The notes under the pieces: model-generated | What the model saw: only the letters and a program-made list of their open reading frames with translations | Told to the model about the DNA's origin: nothing | The model's database searches: none | Program-made: the position numbers and the translations under genes | In this document: in pieces, positions 49,466 to 61,729 of the stretch | How positions within the stretch are numbered: position 1 is the stretch's first letter | Layout: each line of letters starts with the position of its first letter | Origin: Paratinospora sagittata | Lineage: Eukaryota; Streptophyta; Magnoliopsida; Ranunculales; Menispermaceae | Reading direction: 5' to 3' | NCBI GenBank assembly: GCA_035771175.1 | Contig: CM069596.1 | Location: 8,420,001-8,484,000, forward strand | Length of the DNA stretch: 64,000 bases

Positions 49466-50365
49466 TGACGATGAACCAGTCAGTCTGACTGAGATCCTGC
49501 ACCGTTCAACCGGTCCGTAGTCATAGATGGTTTCTTTAGTCTCGGCCGTGTCTTTTGTAAGAAACATGCGTGCCCTAATAATCCTCTGTTCCTCCTTGTA
49601 TTATGTTGCATTCTTAATGAAATGTTTATTTTTTGCTCAGACTTGATCTTCTTGCACTCTGACTTTGTGCTTAGCTTTTTTCCAAAAAGTTTGTCTTTGT
49701 TTTATGTCGATCTCTTTACTTAGTTTTCTCTAAGTATTTGTTGGGTCATGAGGTCGGTGGATCTCTTTAGATTATTTCTTCAAGTGTTTGTCGCGTAATG
49801 TGGTCGGTGAGTTACGGTTTCATGTCGATCTATTTACATAGTTTTCTCTAAGTGTTTGCTGGGTCATGAGGTTTGTGAATCATAGATTTGTACCAACCTC
49901 TTCACTTAATTTCTTCGAGTGTTTTTCCCATCATAAAGTCAGTAATACTGCGATCTAAACCTTCCAGTTCTTTCCTTGGTAGCGGTTTGATCGTCGCTCC
50001 AAGGCACTTTAAGGGTTAGTAACCTATCTTTTCGGTAGTATCTGCCCTTTCGGGGCAGAACCCCAAGGCACTTTTGACCGCAGTCATCTTCTCGGTAGGT
50101 ACATAGCTAAAGCTTGGTACCCCAAGGCATTCTAGGGTCGGGACCCTTCTTCTCAGTGGCTTCCGATTTGGTCGGTTGTCCCAAGGCACTTTTATTTGTA
50201 GATCTTAGACGTAGATTTGTAGAAAGAAAACTCTTGCTTATTGTAGAAAAATCTCGAACAAACACTTGTGGAAATCTAAAAATAAAACTAAAGGTAACCA
50301 ACACCTCGACAAATACTACAACAAAGATACTGAACTGCTACTACTACTGCTAATGCCAACTGGTT
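49466..50365. other. Spacer between antisense gene and pol
   Basis: Non-coding. Contains diverged repeats of a segment with TTAGTTTTCTCTAAGTGTTTG (two to three copies, 49720-49930) and of CCCAAGGCAYTTT (five copies, 50005-50190), suggesting local tandem amplification. Confidence 0.6.
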
Positions 50366-53008
50366 TTACTTCTTGAGGTGCTCTACATTCCAAGGCTTAG
50401 GAATTCTTCTCCTAGGCAGATCTTTGAGCTCGTACACCCCCGTGCGAAGTACCGCCGTGATCTTGTAAGGCCCTTCCCAGTTGGGATCGAGGGCGCTTGT
50501 TCCAGGTTCACGCGTGTTTAGCATGACCTTCCTTAACACTAGGTCACCACCTTTGAAGCTTCTATGTTTCACCTTAGCGTTGTAGTACTTCGAGATTCTC
50601 TGCTGGTATGTCGTTAGCTTGAGCTGTGCCTGTTCCCTTCTTTATTCAAGTAGATCTAGGTCTGTACGCTGAGCCTCCCCGTTCTTGTCTTCGTCAAAGA
50701 AGGAGGTTCTGAAGGTCGGCATACTGATTTTCACTTGTATGACGACATCCATTCTAAATGCTAGGGAGAATGGTGTTTCTCCTGTTGCTGTTCGGAGGTG
50801 GTGCGGTATGACCAGAGGACTTGAGGTATATTTTCAGCCCACATTCCCTTCTTTCCTCGAGCCTGGCCTTCAATGAGTGTTTGATGATCTTGTTCACTGC
50901 TTTTACTTGACCATTGACATGAAGGTGGGCTGAAACAGAGAAGAAGTATTGATTACCGAGGTCCTCACAGAATGACCAGAACCTTGCGTTGTCGAATTGT
51001 TTGGCGTTATCAGAGATGATGGCGTGTGGGATGCCAAAACGACACACAATCGACTGCCAGATGAAACGAGTGGTCTTCTGCTTAGTAATCCTTTCTAACG
51101 GTTTGGCCTCTGCCCACTTGGTGAAGTAGTTAACAACAACAATTGCAAACTTGACCTGATCCTTACAGGTTGGTAGAGGTCTTATAAGATCCACCTCCCA
51201 CTAAGCAAAAGGCCATGGACTTTGGATTAGAGAAATATTTTCCTTCGGAGCTCGGATGTTTGTTCCATGTTTTTGACAACTGTCGCACTTTCAAGCTATC
51301 CTTATAGCGTTCTTGTGGATTGTTGGCTAGTAATAACCCTGGCGAAGAACCTTGTATGTGAGAATTTGTCCACTAGAATGGTTACCACATACGCCTGCAT
51401 GAATTTCCTCCAGAACTAGTCGATCTTGCTCTTCCCGCAGGCATCTTAAATAAGGCATAGCGAAGCTGCGCCTATAGAGCTGATTGTCTATTATGAAATA
51501 TCTAGCAGCTTGTCTTTGCACTTTTCTTGTTTTGATCTTGTCCTCGGGGAGGTTGCCAATTCATATGAAATCTTCAATCAGGTTCGTCCATGATGGGTTC
51601 TGGCTGAGGCTGCCAACCTGTTGATCAGTGCCCATTTTTCCAATACTTCTTTCAGGTAAGAACTCTACTGGGACCTAGATCATGAGCTCAACCTCTGAGG
51701 AGAAGGCTAGCTTGGAAAGGGCATCAGCCAAGGTATTTTCTGTTCTTGGCACCTGCGTCAGTTCATACTCCTTGAACTTTCCTAGCATGGACAATGCTTC
51801 TTTTAGATATGCTTGCATTCTGTCGTCCTTGGCCTGATACTCTGATGTGACCTGTCCCTCAACGAGCTGAGAGTCGCAGTGGATGAGCAGTTTGTCCACC
51901 CCCCAGCTGAGAGTAAGTTGCAAGCCAGCCAGAAGTGTTTCATACTTTGCATCGTTATTGGATGCTGGAAAACTGAAGAGAAAAACATATATATGTTTCT
52001 CGTCTCTAGAGTAGATGAGCACTATTCCGGCTTCACATCTCTGCTTGCAGGAAGAGCCGTCGACGAACAGTTTCCAGACTTCTTCAGGGAACTGATCGGT
52101 AGTCAAATGTATCGGAGGCAACTCAGAAAAAAAAATCAGTCAATGCTTGACCCTTCATAGTTGTACGGGGTCGGTACTTGATGTCGAATTCACTCAACTC
52201 GATGGCCCACCTAGTCAATCGTCCGAATGTTTTCGGCCTCAGGAGCACCTGTCGCAGTGGGTGCTTGGTGAGAACGACTATGGTGTGGGCCTGAAAGTAG
52301 GGTCTTAACTTCCGAGCTGAAGTAACAAGTGGTAGTGCCAACTTCTCAATCTCAGGATATCTTGTCTCTGAGTTGAGCAAAGACTTGATGGTGTAGTAGA
52401 CCACTTTTTGGCTCCCTAACTCTTCTTTGACCAGAGCAGAACTAACAGCTGCTTCCGAAACTGCTAGGTATAGGAAGAGTTGTTTTCCATGAAAGGTTTT
52501 TGAGAGCAAAGGAGCCTGACCTAGGTAAGCCTTTAACTCTTGAAAGGCCTTCTCACATTCTAGGATCCACTTTACTGCCTTCTTCTTGATCAGCTTGAAG
52601 AACGAAAGGCATCTGTATGTAGACTTGGAGATGAACCTGCTCAGTGCAACTACGCACCCAGTGAGCCTCTGGACTTCCTTTTACGGTGTGAGGCGACCGC
52701 ATGTCGACCAGAACCTGGATCTTGTCGGGGTTGACTTCGATTCTTCTCTGATTAATGAGGAATCCCAGGAATTTACCAGAGCTCACTTCAAATGCGCACT
52801 TTGCCGAGTTGAGCTTCATGTGATACTTTCTCAGTATCGTAAATACTTCTGACAGGTCGGTAGGATGAGCTGCCGATTCCACACTTTTGACCAACATGTC
52901 GTCGAAGTAGACTTCCAGCTGATCCTCGGTCAGTCCTAATTTTTCGAATGCCGACCAGTAGAGAATATCTGTCGAGCTACATATGTCGACCAACATTCGA
53001 CGGATGTT
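50366..53008 (-). pseudogene. Tat/Retand pol: protease remnant fused to RT C-part, RNase H x2, integrase
   Basis: Reading right to left: protease with DICSSTDILYWSAFEKLGL (the norm DNGSS is lost), ending at about 52915. RT resumes directly at VYFDDMLVKS, so RT motifs before YxDD are deleted. The first RNase H follows (FLYLAVSEAAVSSALVKEE, YPEIEKLALPLVTSARKLR), then a second, archaeal-type RNase H (LFVDGSSCKQRCEAGIVL, HCDSQLVEGQV, PRTENTLADALSKLA). The integrase zinc region (EIHAGVCGNHSSG) and core follow with Asp residues in MDLIRPLP and ISDNAKQFDN. The catalytic Glu position is Lys (GQVKAVNK) near 50909. The C-terminal GPYKITAVL tail ends with a stop at 50366. Several stops and frameshifts separate these blocks. 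Confidence 0.85.
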
Positions 53009-54747
53009 TTAGTTGGCTACGGTTATCGTGACCACTAAAGCGTCGGCGTGTGAACGAAGTATGTCTTGGGCTTCATGATCAGTGAAGGTAATAACAAAAT
53101 TGACCTGCTTTTGTTTCTCGGGTTGGTACCCAAGGTTTATGACTTCCGACTTTGATTCTCGCACATAAGCCTTCATGGCCCGGTTCGAGGTAGAGATCTG
53201 GTCCCCACCAAAGATTGTTCTTATCTCGCCCACTGATCCAACTTGGTCATCTTCTGGAGTCCTCTGCCGATTGGGGTTTTTCACAAACTCCCTCAAATGA
53301 CCTTTGCGGATTAGAGTTTCAATCTCCTGCTTGAGATCATAACACTGGTCAGTATCGTAACCATGGTCTCGATGGTACCGGTAGTACTTCTTCTTATCCC
53401 GATGTTTTACAGGTGTTTTCAACTTTCGGGGCCATCGGATGTACTCTCTATTCTGAATCTCAAGGAGGACTTGCTCTCGTGAAGTAGTGAGAGGTGTGTA
53501 GTTGGAGTACATGTTTTGGGGACCTTTGTTACTTCTCTGATCTCGGCCGCCAGTGTTCGATCTTTTTCCGCCTTTGTTGTCCTCTTTTGAGTCGTATTCC
53601 CTTTTCCTCTTGTTCTTTTTCTTCGAGTTTTTAGAGGACTTATCTACCATTTGTTTTGCATCAGTTTGCTCGTTGGCATTGATGTATTTTTCAGATCGGT
53701 CCAAGATTTTTTCGTAAGTCTAGGGCTTCTTTTTTCCAAAGGAATAGTGAAACTTCTTGAGCATTAATCTTGCGAGGAAAGCGGTGATCGCAGTCTTATC
53801 GTCACAGTCGTCAACGTTGACTCGTACATCGTCGAAGCAACCGAGGTACTCCTTCAAAGTTTTGCATTTTTTTTGCTTGATGGTTAGTAAGCTATTCACA
53901 GGCTTCTCCCTTTCCTTCTTTACAACGAAGTGGTTCATGAACTTGTGAGCTAAGTGCCCAAAAGAACATATAAAACCGATTTTGGGTTTTCGGTACCACT
54001 TACGAACAGGTCTGCCAAGGGCGATCTGGAAGCCCTTCCACATGGTAGCGTCGTCGTATCCCTTGAATTCCATCCAGGACTTGTAGTTCTCGATATGCTC
54101 TCTGGGGTTTACCTTCCTTTTGTACGGTCTGACTTCTGCGGTCTTTACATTTTTTGGAAGCGGTGCCTGGAGTATATATCCTCGATAAAGGGAGAAGGGA
54201 GTTCCTTATACTCGTGGTAGTGCCGAGGTGCGGATCTGGTAGTTTCAGAGCGCTCTGATCTGTACGACTTCCTCAGTACCGATCTCTCAGGACCAAGCTT
54301 TCAACCATAACTTCTTTTTCAAATACCGAACTGTATGAGGTCAGTTTTGTCGATCTCTAAAGAGACAAGTTGTGACTTTTCTTGGCATTCAGCCAGTGAC
54401 GCAAGTCTTTAGCAGATAAAGACTTACGATTAGGAGGGGGTTTTCTCAGTACTGACCTCTTCTTCGAGGTCACACTTCGACACCTACTCTCCCCCCTTCT
54501 GAGGTCAAAGGCTAGGACGTTGCAAGTGACTTTGAAGTGGTTGTAGGGGTAGTACCTCCCTCAACACCCGTTGCTGCTCTGGGACGTTTTGAGACAACTT
54601 CTCCAGATTCTTTTCTATAGCAGTCAACCTTGATTTCTGAGCAGAATTCTTTGACTGCTTTTTTGGTGGTCTTCCCCTTTGTTTTTGTGGTGTCGCCGGC
54701 ATGGCGACAGACTCCACCTCAACTAGTATTTCTGCCTCCTGACTCAT
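53009..54747 (-). pseudogene. Tat/Retand gag
   Basis: The best start is ATG 54747 (MSQEAEILVEVESV), 53 bp inside the 5' LTR. A basic and coiled N-terminus is followed by a retrotransposon gag core at 54073-53720 (DDATMWKGFQIAL, KTLKEYLGCFDDVRV) after frameshifts around 54100-54500. A lysine-rich linker and a zinc-knuckle relic YYRYHRDHGYDTDQC come next, with the first Cys replaced by Tyr. Gag runs into protease, interrupted by TAA near 53010. It formed the particle core. Confidence 0.75.
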
Positions 54748-54782
54748 GACGACAGAGTTGTTGACGACTTGCAATGTCGATC

Positions 54783-54798
54783 CCCACAGACGATGCCA
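54783..54798 (-). other. Primer-binding site of the Tat element
   Basis: On the minus strand TTTGGCATCGTCTGTGGGGA follows the LTR end directly. Plant gypsy elements often have TGGCGCCGTCTGTGGG here; this copy differs by GC to AT. The tRNA species is not certain. Confidence 0.5.
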
Positions 54799-54800
54799 AA

Positions 54801-55608
54801 TGTTGGTGCAAGATTTGACTAACACTAGTAGACGATGAGGTAGAGGGAGAATGCTAATATGGAACTCGCCAGAATGCTGGTGAAATCGCCAGAGGTTGGT
54901 TATCTGAAAGAGAGAAAATAAGAGTACGCAGGCTATCGTGAGGAACACCGGTGTGGTGTCGGCCAAAGACCCTCCGATGCCTAAGTTAGTTCAGAACTGT
55001 GTAATACTGAACTCAGTCGAGGATGACTTAGAGAGTAGTGTTGTTGTCGAATTCAGAATCCAACTCGTGTTGGGAAAACATCTTTGATTCCTGGTAGGAT
55101 CTGGTCTGATCTTTATAGGATTAGGATAATTTATCAGCCTTCTAGTCGAACTGGTAGAATATATGGCCTTATCAAAGTTAGATTAGGAGTAAATCCATAA
55201 TTTTTTGCTGTGGATCACGCCCTATCCCTATCTGATCGGGTGCTACGTTGGCATCCGTTTCGGAGTCAGAGATCCACACAGGTTGGTATACCGATCTGTA
55301 GTCTTTCATCCTATCGGCTTGATACTGTAGATGTGGTCTATAATAAGATCGGTAGATAGTGATCAATAATCATTGGAATGATATGCCGACCTGAATTTGT
55401 ACACCTATTGTTGCTCACCTGTCATCTATTGTGACTATGCCATTCACCTGGTCGATAGGACCGACCATGGGCTCGGGCTGTATGCCCGGTTGGACAGATT
55501 TGTATCTCCTGTCCAGAACAGGTCGGTACATAGAACTGATACGTGCTACGTCTTACTGGGCCAGACCAATATGGCTGACGTGTCTTATGCTCGGTAAATG
55601 GTCCAACA
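54801..55608 (-). mobile_element. 5' LTR of the Tat/Retand element
   Basis: 808 bp, paired with 46051-46854. It lacks about 75 bp present around 46285-46355 in the other copy and has about 50 bp extra around 55270-55325. Confidence 0.85.
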
Positions 55609-56620
55609 ACTATCAAAAACTTTCTTAGAATATATATAGAAAAGATATAATATAAAAACTGGGTACGAGGTATGGACAATGTCTCGTACTAGCACACACA
55701 TATCACATGTCCGTACCCAGCCGGTTTAAAAAACAAACAAAAAGTGTTCGTCTATACTCGTATGTTTTAAAAATCGGGTAGCCCAATTTTTTTCGTACTC
55801 TCATGTTCTAAAAAAAAAATATAGTGGTAAAGTATGTTTTTTCAATAAACAAATAAAAATTTCATACCTGCAGTGATGAAGAACAAAGAAGAAAAAGAAT
55901 ATAACAAGAAAAAAATAAGATTTAATAAGAAATATAAGTAAAAAATATTTACTTAAGTTAGAGCACAAACAAATAAAAATAGAGATATGTGAAATATACC
56001 CTTTGTATTAAGTAAGAACCGGGTACTTGGTTTTTTAAACATATATCCGGACCTGACTTGATTTTCAAAACGGACACAAAATTTTGTTTGTACCCAGCCC
56101 AATTTTAAAAAAAATCTTGTCCTAACCTGTTTTAAATCAAGCCGAATGAAAGCCAACAAATTGATCCAGGCCCATTTTGCCACCCCTACATTTAAGTCAG
56201 GCTAGACGGATTAGTTTGAGCCAAACCCATATAATGTAGCCCAAAATGCCAGCCAAGCCCATAAAATGTAACCCAAAATGTCACTCTCAGAAAACATGCT
56301 TTTTAATTATATGTATTGATTTTTCAAAAAGTCTTTTAGAATGTGTTATGTTACCTTCACTCTGTGTGTAAAACTTTTTTTTAGTTTCCTACCAACATTT
56401 GGTTGGTTTAGATAGCTTGACATTCGTTCCCTTTAAGCAAGGTCGTGAGTTCAAAATTTTTCTTGTGTATGGAGCTACTATTTATAGGGAGACCTTTACA
56501 CCTTTGTGGTCCAACCCGGGTCGAATTCAGATGAATTAGTCTGGCCACAAAATGGAAGAGGACACCACCTGAGAGCCGCTCAATGATGCAACAAAAAAAC
56601 AAAAAAATCTTTCTCTAGTT
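55609..56620. other. Intergenic, with hAT-like MITE relic
   Basis: AT-rich, no gene. Around 55640-56190 there are words such as GGGTAC, GTACCCAGCC and GGCCCATTTTGCCACCCCTA. The last one read on the minus strand (TAGGGGTGGCAAAATGGGCC) resembles ends of non-autonomous hAT-type repeats. I could not fix a second end or an 8-bp duplication. Confidence 0.35.
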
Positions 56621-56625
56621 CTCAC
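56621..56625. repeat. CTCAC target duplication, left
   Basis: CTCAC, identical to 59540-59544. Confidence 0.9.
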
Positions 56626-57346
56626 TGTGGCGACCCCGCGCCCCGGACCACCAACCCCGCAGGGAATGGCATGCGGAATGCCTGGACGGGACGCCCGGCG
56701 TAGGCATCTCTGACCACTCCTCAACTCCCGTGAGGTGGTTGAGACCCTACGAGCCTTATCTCAAACAACGACATAATATCAAAATGAACTAAACAAAATT
56801 ACCCACCGTATTAATCATCAAAGACAAGAGATAATCCATAAAAATGAACCATAAATAAAATCATAATCCCTAGAGTCCATTAAAATTGACATACAGATAA
56901 AGTCCAAAATTGTGGGTACAAATAAAAACCGTTATATGCCCACATGATCTATGTAACAAGTCCCAACTCACCCATACTACAATGTGGTAAGTGTTATAAT
57001 TACATAATCTAAAATATAATACTTCATAATTTAAAACACAGTTCAATCAAAATGCCTCTCAACTCACATCGAGGCCTTCGATTCTCTCGCAGGCAAGGCC
57101 CTCAAGATATAACTACTCCTTTGCCCTTATTCGGGACAGAAGGACCTGAAAGAGGAAAATGAGGGTGAACCAACGGTGCCCAGTAAATAGAATTCAAATA
57201 TGCTATCAATACTCATCAATAAATATCATGTATGCATGTCAATGTGTAGCATGATTAAAAGCTCATAACATATAGATATCAAACATTTATAATAAGTTCG
57301 ATGCAAGTAAAAGCTTATCAATTTGGATCCACATTCCACATGCATT

Positions 57347-57450
57347 GGGTTACTAGTGCACGTCTATTTCACCGTACCGTTGATCCCAATCATGTTTATT
57401 TTGGGTTACTAGTGCACGTCTATTTCACCGTACCGTTGACCCCAATCTCT
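57347..57450. repeat. 56-bp tandem duplication in the solo LTR
   Basis: GGGTTACTAGTGCACGTC occurs at 57347 and 57403 with the following TATTTCACCGTACCGTTG also repeated. Confidence 0.9.
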
Positions 57451-58479
57451 TCCTTTCCTAAAACCCTCCTATGACAAGGTTAAGTCCCCCTATTAGCCAG
57501 ATAGATGGGCCCAACCAAAGTCATAAGGTTTTCTCAAATCAATGCATCATTCAAAACATTAGAATACATTCATGTTTTCAACATACAATATATAAGTGAT
57601 ATGATGACATAAAAGATATAATCATAAATGAAGTCTACTCACAACCAAGCCTCGCGAGAATATTTAACCACACACGACCACCAAACCGAATCAACCCAAT
57701 CAAAATCCTGAAACATACATCAATTTCTATGCTCAATCACATAGACATTACACATCAACCCTAAATCAGCCCACATATAAATAATAGGCCTAAATCCCAT
57801 CTAATCCCATCATTCAACTCAAATCACATGACTTAGGCCTTTAATGCATAGTTCTCATTCATAAACCATTCTATTAATAAAAAAAATAATGATTTTCAAT
57901 TCCTTAGGCATAAACATGCCTAAATTGGGTCACTTGATCACAAGTAGGCCTAACCCATGATATGGTCACAACCACCAAATCAGTAGCATAATCAACCCTA
58001 ATCATGCTTAATTAAACATAAGTTGCATAAATTCAATAATTCTAGGCCAAAAGCATCAAAAGCCCTAAAATATGAAATTTTCCATACTTAGGCCATATTG
58101 TCGATTTACACTAGGTCACCATGTTCAGCCATGTATATCACTGATTTTGCATCATGGGTTCATCAACAATGGCAACTAGGTCAACATAGTTGACATGCAA
58201 GTTATTTGGAAAGGTCTAAGTTCATATTCTAAATTTAGATCTAATACAAGTAACCTTACCAATTTTTCATTTACTATTCTGTTCAGATGTATCAATATAC
58301 CAACAGAAATATGTAATCACAAAATCAACTGTACAGATTGAAGTATATGAAGAAACAAACCTTCTGTCCAAATATCAGTCCAATCCAACGGTGGACCGAA
58401 AAGATAAGTATCTTTGATGAACAAGTCTCTAATCAGACAATTTCTCCTTTCCTGCTGCAAACACTCAAACTCAGATGAC

Positions 58480-58900
58480 TATATATAACAAAATTATTCG
58501 CGTATAAACATCTTCACCGTTCAGAATACAGAAATATCAGTTATAAACTACATAACCAAATTTTATATCCATCCAACGGTAGTGTTTGAGCAAAACTGCA
58601 CCAGAAATCCAGACTTTTCGACCAGCTTTGTTTCAGAGGTTAGTTCTCTCAGAAAAAACCGCTAATCAAGATCTCCACCGTCCATAATTCAGATATATCC
58701 GTGGTACACTACATAGCCAAATTTTATATCCATCCAACGGTAGATGGAGGAGATCTAGACGTTTAAGAGAAACGGCGCGAGAAATCCAGACTTTCCGACC
58801 AGCTTTTTTTGAGAGGTTAGATCTCTTAGACGAAACCTCTGATCAAGATCTTCACCGACCAGAATGAATAACCATAAGCTACGAACGTGGTGACAAATTT
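58480..58900. repeat. 161-bp imperfect tandem repeat in the solo LTR
   Basis: The stretch with AAATTTTATATCCATCCAAC recurs at 58558 and 58719, and GAAATCCAGACTTT also recurs. A related third copy precedes or follows in part. The same ATCAAGATCTTCACCG-type sequence occurs in the LTR at 25037-27835. Confidence 0.75.
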
Positions 58901-59539
58901 TCAGCTCAATCCGACCATATATTCCAAAGATCCACACTTTGATGGAAATGTCGCAGGGATCTTTCTCCTGCAACTCTCTCCTTCTTTCTCTTCTTCTTTC
59001 CTTTCTCTTCTTTTCTTTCTCTTCTTCTTTCCTTTCTCTGCACTCACCTCTTTCTAGCACTTCCTTGATTCTCTCCTTGATTCTCTCCTTGATTCCCTCC
59101 ACTCATTCTAGTACTTCCTTGAGGGCATGGGACACTTCTCCACTTTCATGCACCAACCTTCACATGTGTTGGTCTCATACTACCCATACTAACCACATGT
59201 ACTTTAACCAATTTCATGCTTCCATGTATTTTAGATGTCCAATCCATTTAATACACCAATTTCATTCTTATTTATCTTTTTATTCAATCAATCCTAACTC
59301 ATATCAATTCATGGTTTAATGGGTCCATGCATAAATAATAACATATGTATTATAACTTAATTTAACATGACTCATATACAATTTATGATACACATATTTA
59401 TATATACATTATCAAACATCAACTATATAAACATTAAACAACCATCGAACAAACATCAAACATATCAAGACAACGCATAGAGTTTGGGCAAAGTGCAATT
59501 GGGTTATGAGCTAGATGAAATAATTTTCGGGGCGTCACA

Positions 59540-61336
59540 CTCACAACTCATGTATAAAACTTGGTTTAAATGTTTTATTTTTATTTTTATAGAACTTCCT
59601 TTAAATGTTAAAATCCAGAACATATTTTTTGTTAGATATTTATTTATCAATGATAATTTATTAAGGATATATACTCTCTATAGTTGCAAGTTTTGATATT
59701 ATTTATTTTTTTGTAAACTCCAACTATTAACCTTACCTCATTACAATCGTAATATATATCATTTAGTAATACTGGTAAGATCACATTTTTTTACTTAAAT
59801 TAAATCATTTTTTCTTATTTTTGTAGATTTTACTTAGTTGCAAAAGTCTAAATAATGGGTTACAACTCCTTGTTAAGTAGTAGGTGATTATGAGTAGTTA
59901 TAGGTGGTTATATATTTTATCTTATTTAACGAGAATATATGGATGAATTAGAGGAATGAATTTGATATTTATGGGATCATTATCTTGATTTTCTGGAGGT
60001 CTTGATTTCCTCGAATTAGTCAATTTATATCTTTCCTTTTTCTCTTAATTTAATATTTTTAGTTTGTAGAAATGGGTGCATATCCATTTGGTACCAGAAC
60101 CAAACATATATATTAGTTACACCTCAGAGCTATATCATCAATAACTTAAGGCTAGATTAAGATGTATTTATATCATGTAATTATAACATAATATAAGTAC
60201 ATCGAATACTAATAGTCAAGTGAGACCACCAAAAGAAAAGGGCTATTGTCGGGTCAATTTTGAAAATGTTGATAGACTTAGACGTTATTTTGAAAGTGTG
60301 TCACATTTATTATTTAAATTAAATAATAATAATTATTATTTTTTTATAGATTTTACTTAGTTGAAAAGTCTAGATAATGGGTTATAACACCTTGTTGTGG
60401 AGTCGTGAGTGATTATGAGTAGTTATATTTTATCCATTTTAAGGAGAATGCGTAGATGAATTAGATAAATGAATTTGACATGGCATATAGGTAAAAAAAA
60501 AAAAAAAACCTTATTTCATTATTAAGTCTTAAGCATAGAATATTTTCTGACATCCAATTTTCTTGGATTTGATCCCATGCACATTTTATTGCATGAAGTT
60601 TTAGTTATTTCTAAAACCAAAAAAATGTTATATTATTTTTTACCTTTTTAAATTATCATTTTATAATGTTATATTATTTTTTACAACCTTTTCCATTTGT
60701 AAAACAAATAATCATTTTTATTCTTCAACATTATATATATAGTTTATAAAACCTAATTTTAGTTATACTCATATTTTAAAATTGATTTTTAATTATTATA
60801 ACTTTAAATTTCACGTACCTACATACTATTAGAATATTCAAAATGTTACTTAAATATGACTATTAGTAGTTAAAAATTTCTCGTGAAACTAATAAACAAC
60901 AAGAGCGTTAATCTCTTACATTATTTAATTGAGATATAATTAAACATATAAAAACATCCAACTATACATCAACAATAAATATGATATCATGATCTAATAT
61001 TAATAAAATGGATGGTGAGAATATCTTCTTTGTTTATATCATTAAGAAGATTGATTCATATATAGAGAAGAAACCAAATTATGAAGAAGAATTCAACTTA
61101 ATTTAATTAAGTCTTTTTTCACTATATAGAGTCGGCTATATAAATTCACTTTCTCCGTTCTACTCTATTAAGGGTTAAGTTAATATTTAAATTATAAAAA
61201 ATTAAATATTTTGTAATTATCTTTGTATATGTTATTTTATTTTTATCTCTACCTATATTGCAACCATGTAATGTTAATAGGCTACTGGCTTATGTTATAT
61301 ATGGCAAAATCAACTTAGTCGGCTTTCACTCCAAGG
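59540..61336. other. AT-rich intergenic region with a direct repeat
   Basis: The CTCAC duplication is at 59540-59544. A stretch of about 150 bp beginning near 59815 (TGTAGATTTTACTTAGTTG) recurs near 60345 (TATAGATTTTACTTAGTTG) in the same orientation. Between them lies TGGTACCAGAAC near 60100, loosely like a tRNA-Met primer site. No gene is seen. Confidence 0.45.
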
Positions 61337-61680
61337 GGGGACGGAGAATGCATCCAAATTGAGTCCGACTCAGCCATACTTGTGCAAATTGTTAATTGGA
61401 TTACCGAGGTTCCTTGAAAATTGCAACCACTTCTTTCAAAAATTTGGTCCTTCCTTAATAACTGGTCTTCATGAACATGTGCTCATGATATTTGACGGGA
61501 GGCTAACAAAGTTGCGGATTATTTTGTTAATTATTATGAGTCAAGGGGTTTTGTATTTCCCCCCTTGCTTCTTCCTTCTGATGTATATCCTCTTCTAGAT
61601 TCCTCTGGAGTTCCCGATGCGATTGTAATTAGCTATTTTTTGCTTTTAAATACTACACTTTTACCTTTAAAAAAAAAACT
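61337..61680 (+). pseudogene. LINE-type RNase H (RVT_3) remnant
   Basis: Reads ECIQIESDSAILVQIVNW, then stops, then after a frame change REANKVADYFVNYYESRGF. These are the ESDS and REaN-vAD boxes of plant LINE-associated RNase H domains. An A-run (about 61670) follows. It is the 3' end of a LINE or a processed copy. Confidence 0.6.
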
Positions 61681-61729
61681 TAGTCAGCTTTCTTTCATTT
61701 TATCTTTAATTGTGCTACTCTTATCTATC

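Larger units (their letters stand above)
46051..55608 (-). mobile_element. Tat/Retand-type Ty3-gypsy retrotransposon, defective
   Basis: The LTRs are 54801-55608 (5') and 46051-46854 (3'), with TGTTGG...CCAACA ends. Gag-pol runs on the minus strand from 54747 to 50366, followed by about 3.5 kb that holds an antisense accessory gene. Dual RNase H domains and an antisense gene between pol and the 3' LTR are features of the Tat lineage, including Retand. Flanks GATAT and ACTAT match at three of five positions. Each LTR has one deletion the other lacks, so the copy is old. A deletion removed most of protease and RT. Confidence 0.88.
56626..59539 (-). mobile_element. Gypsy-type solo LTR with exact target duplication
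   Basis: 2,914 bp. On the minus strand it begins TGTGACGCCCCGAAAATTA and ends GGGGTCGCCACA. Both sides carry CTCAC. With no internal domain, primer site or second LTR, it is a solo LTR formed by recombination between the two LTRs of a former element. The frame at 58939-59319 on the plus strand is chance. It matches the block at 1-3140 in inverted orientation. Confidence 0.9.
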
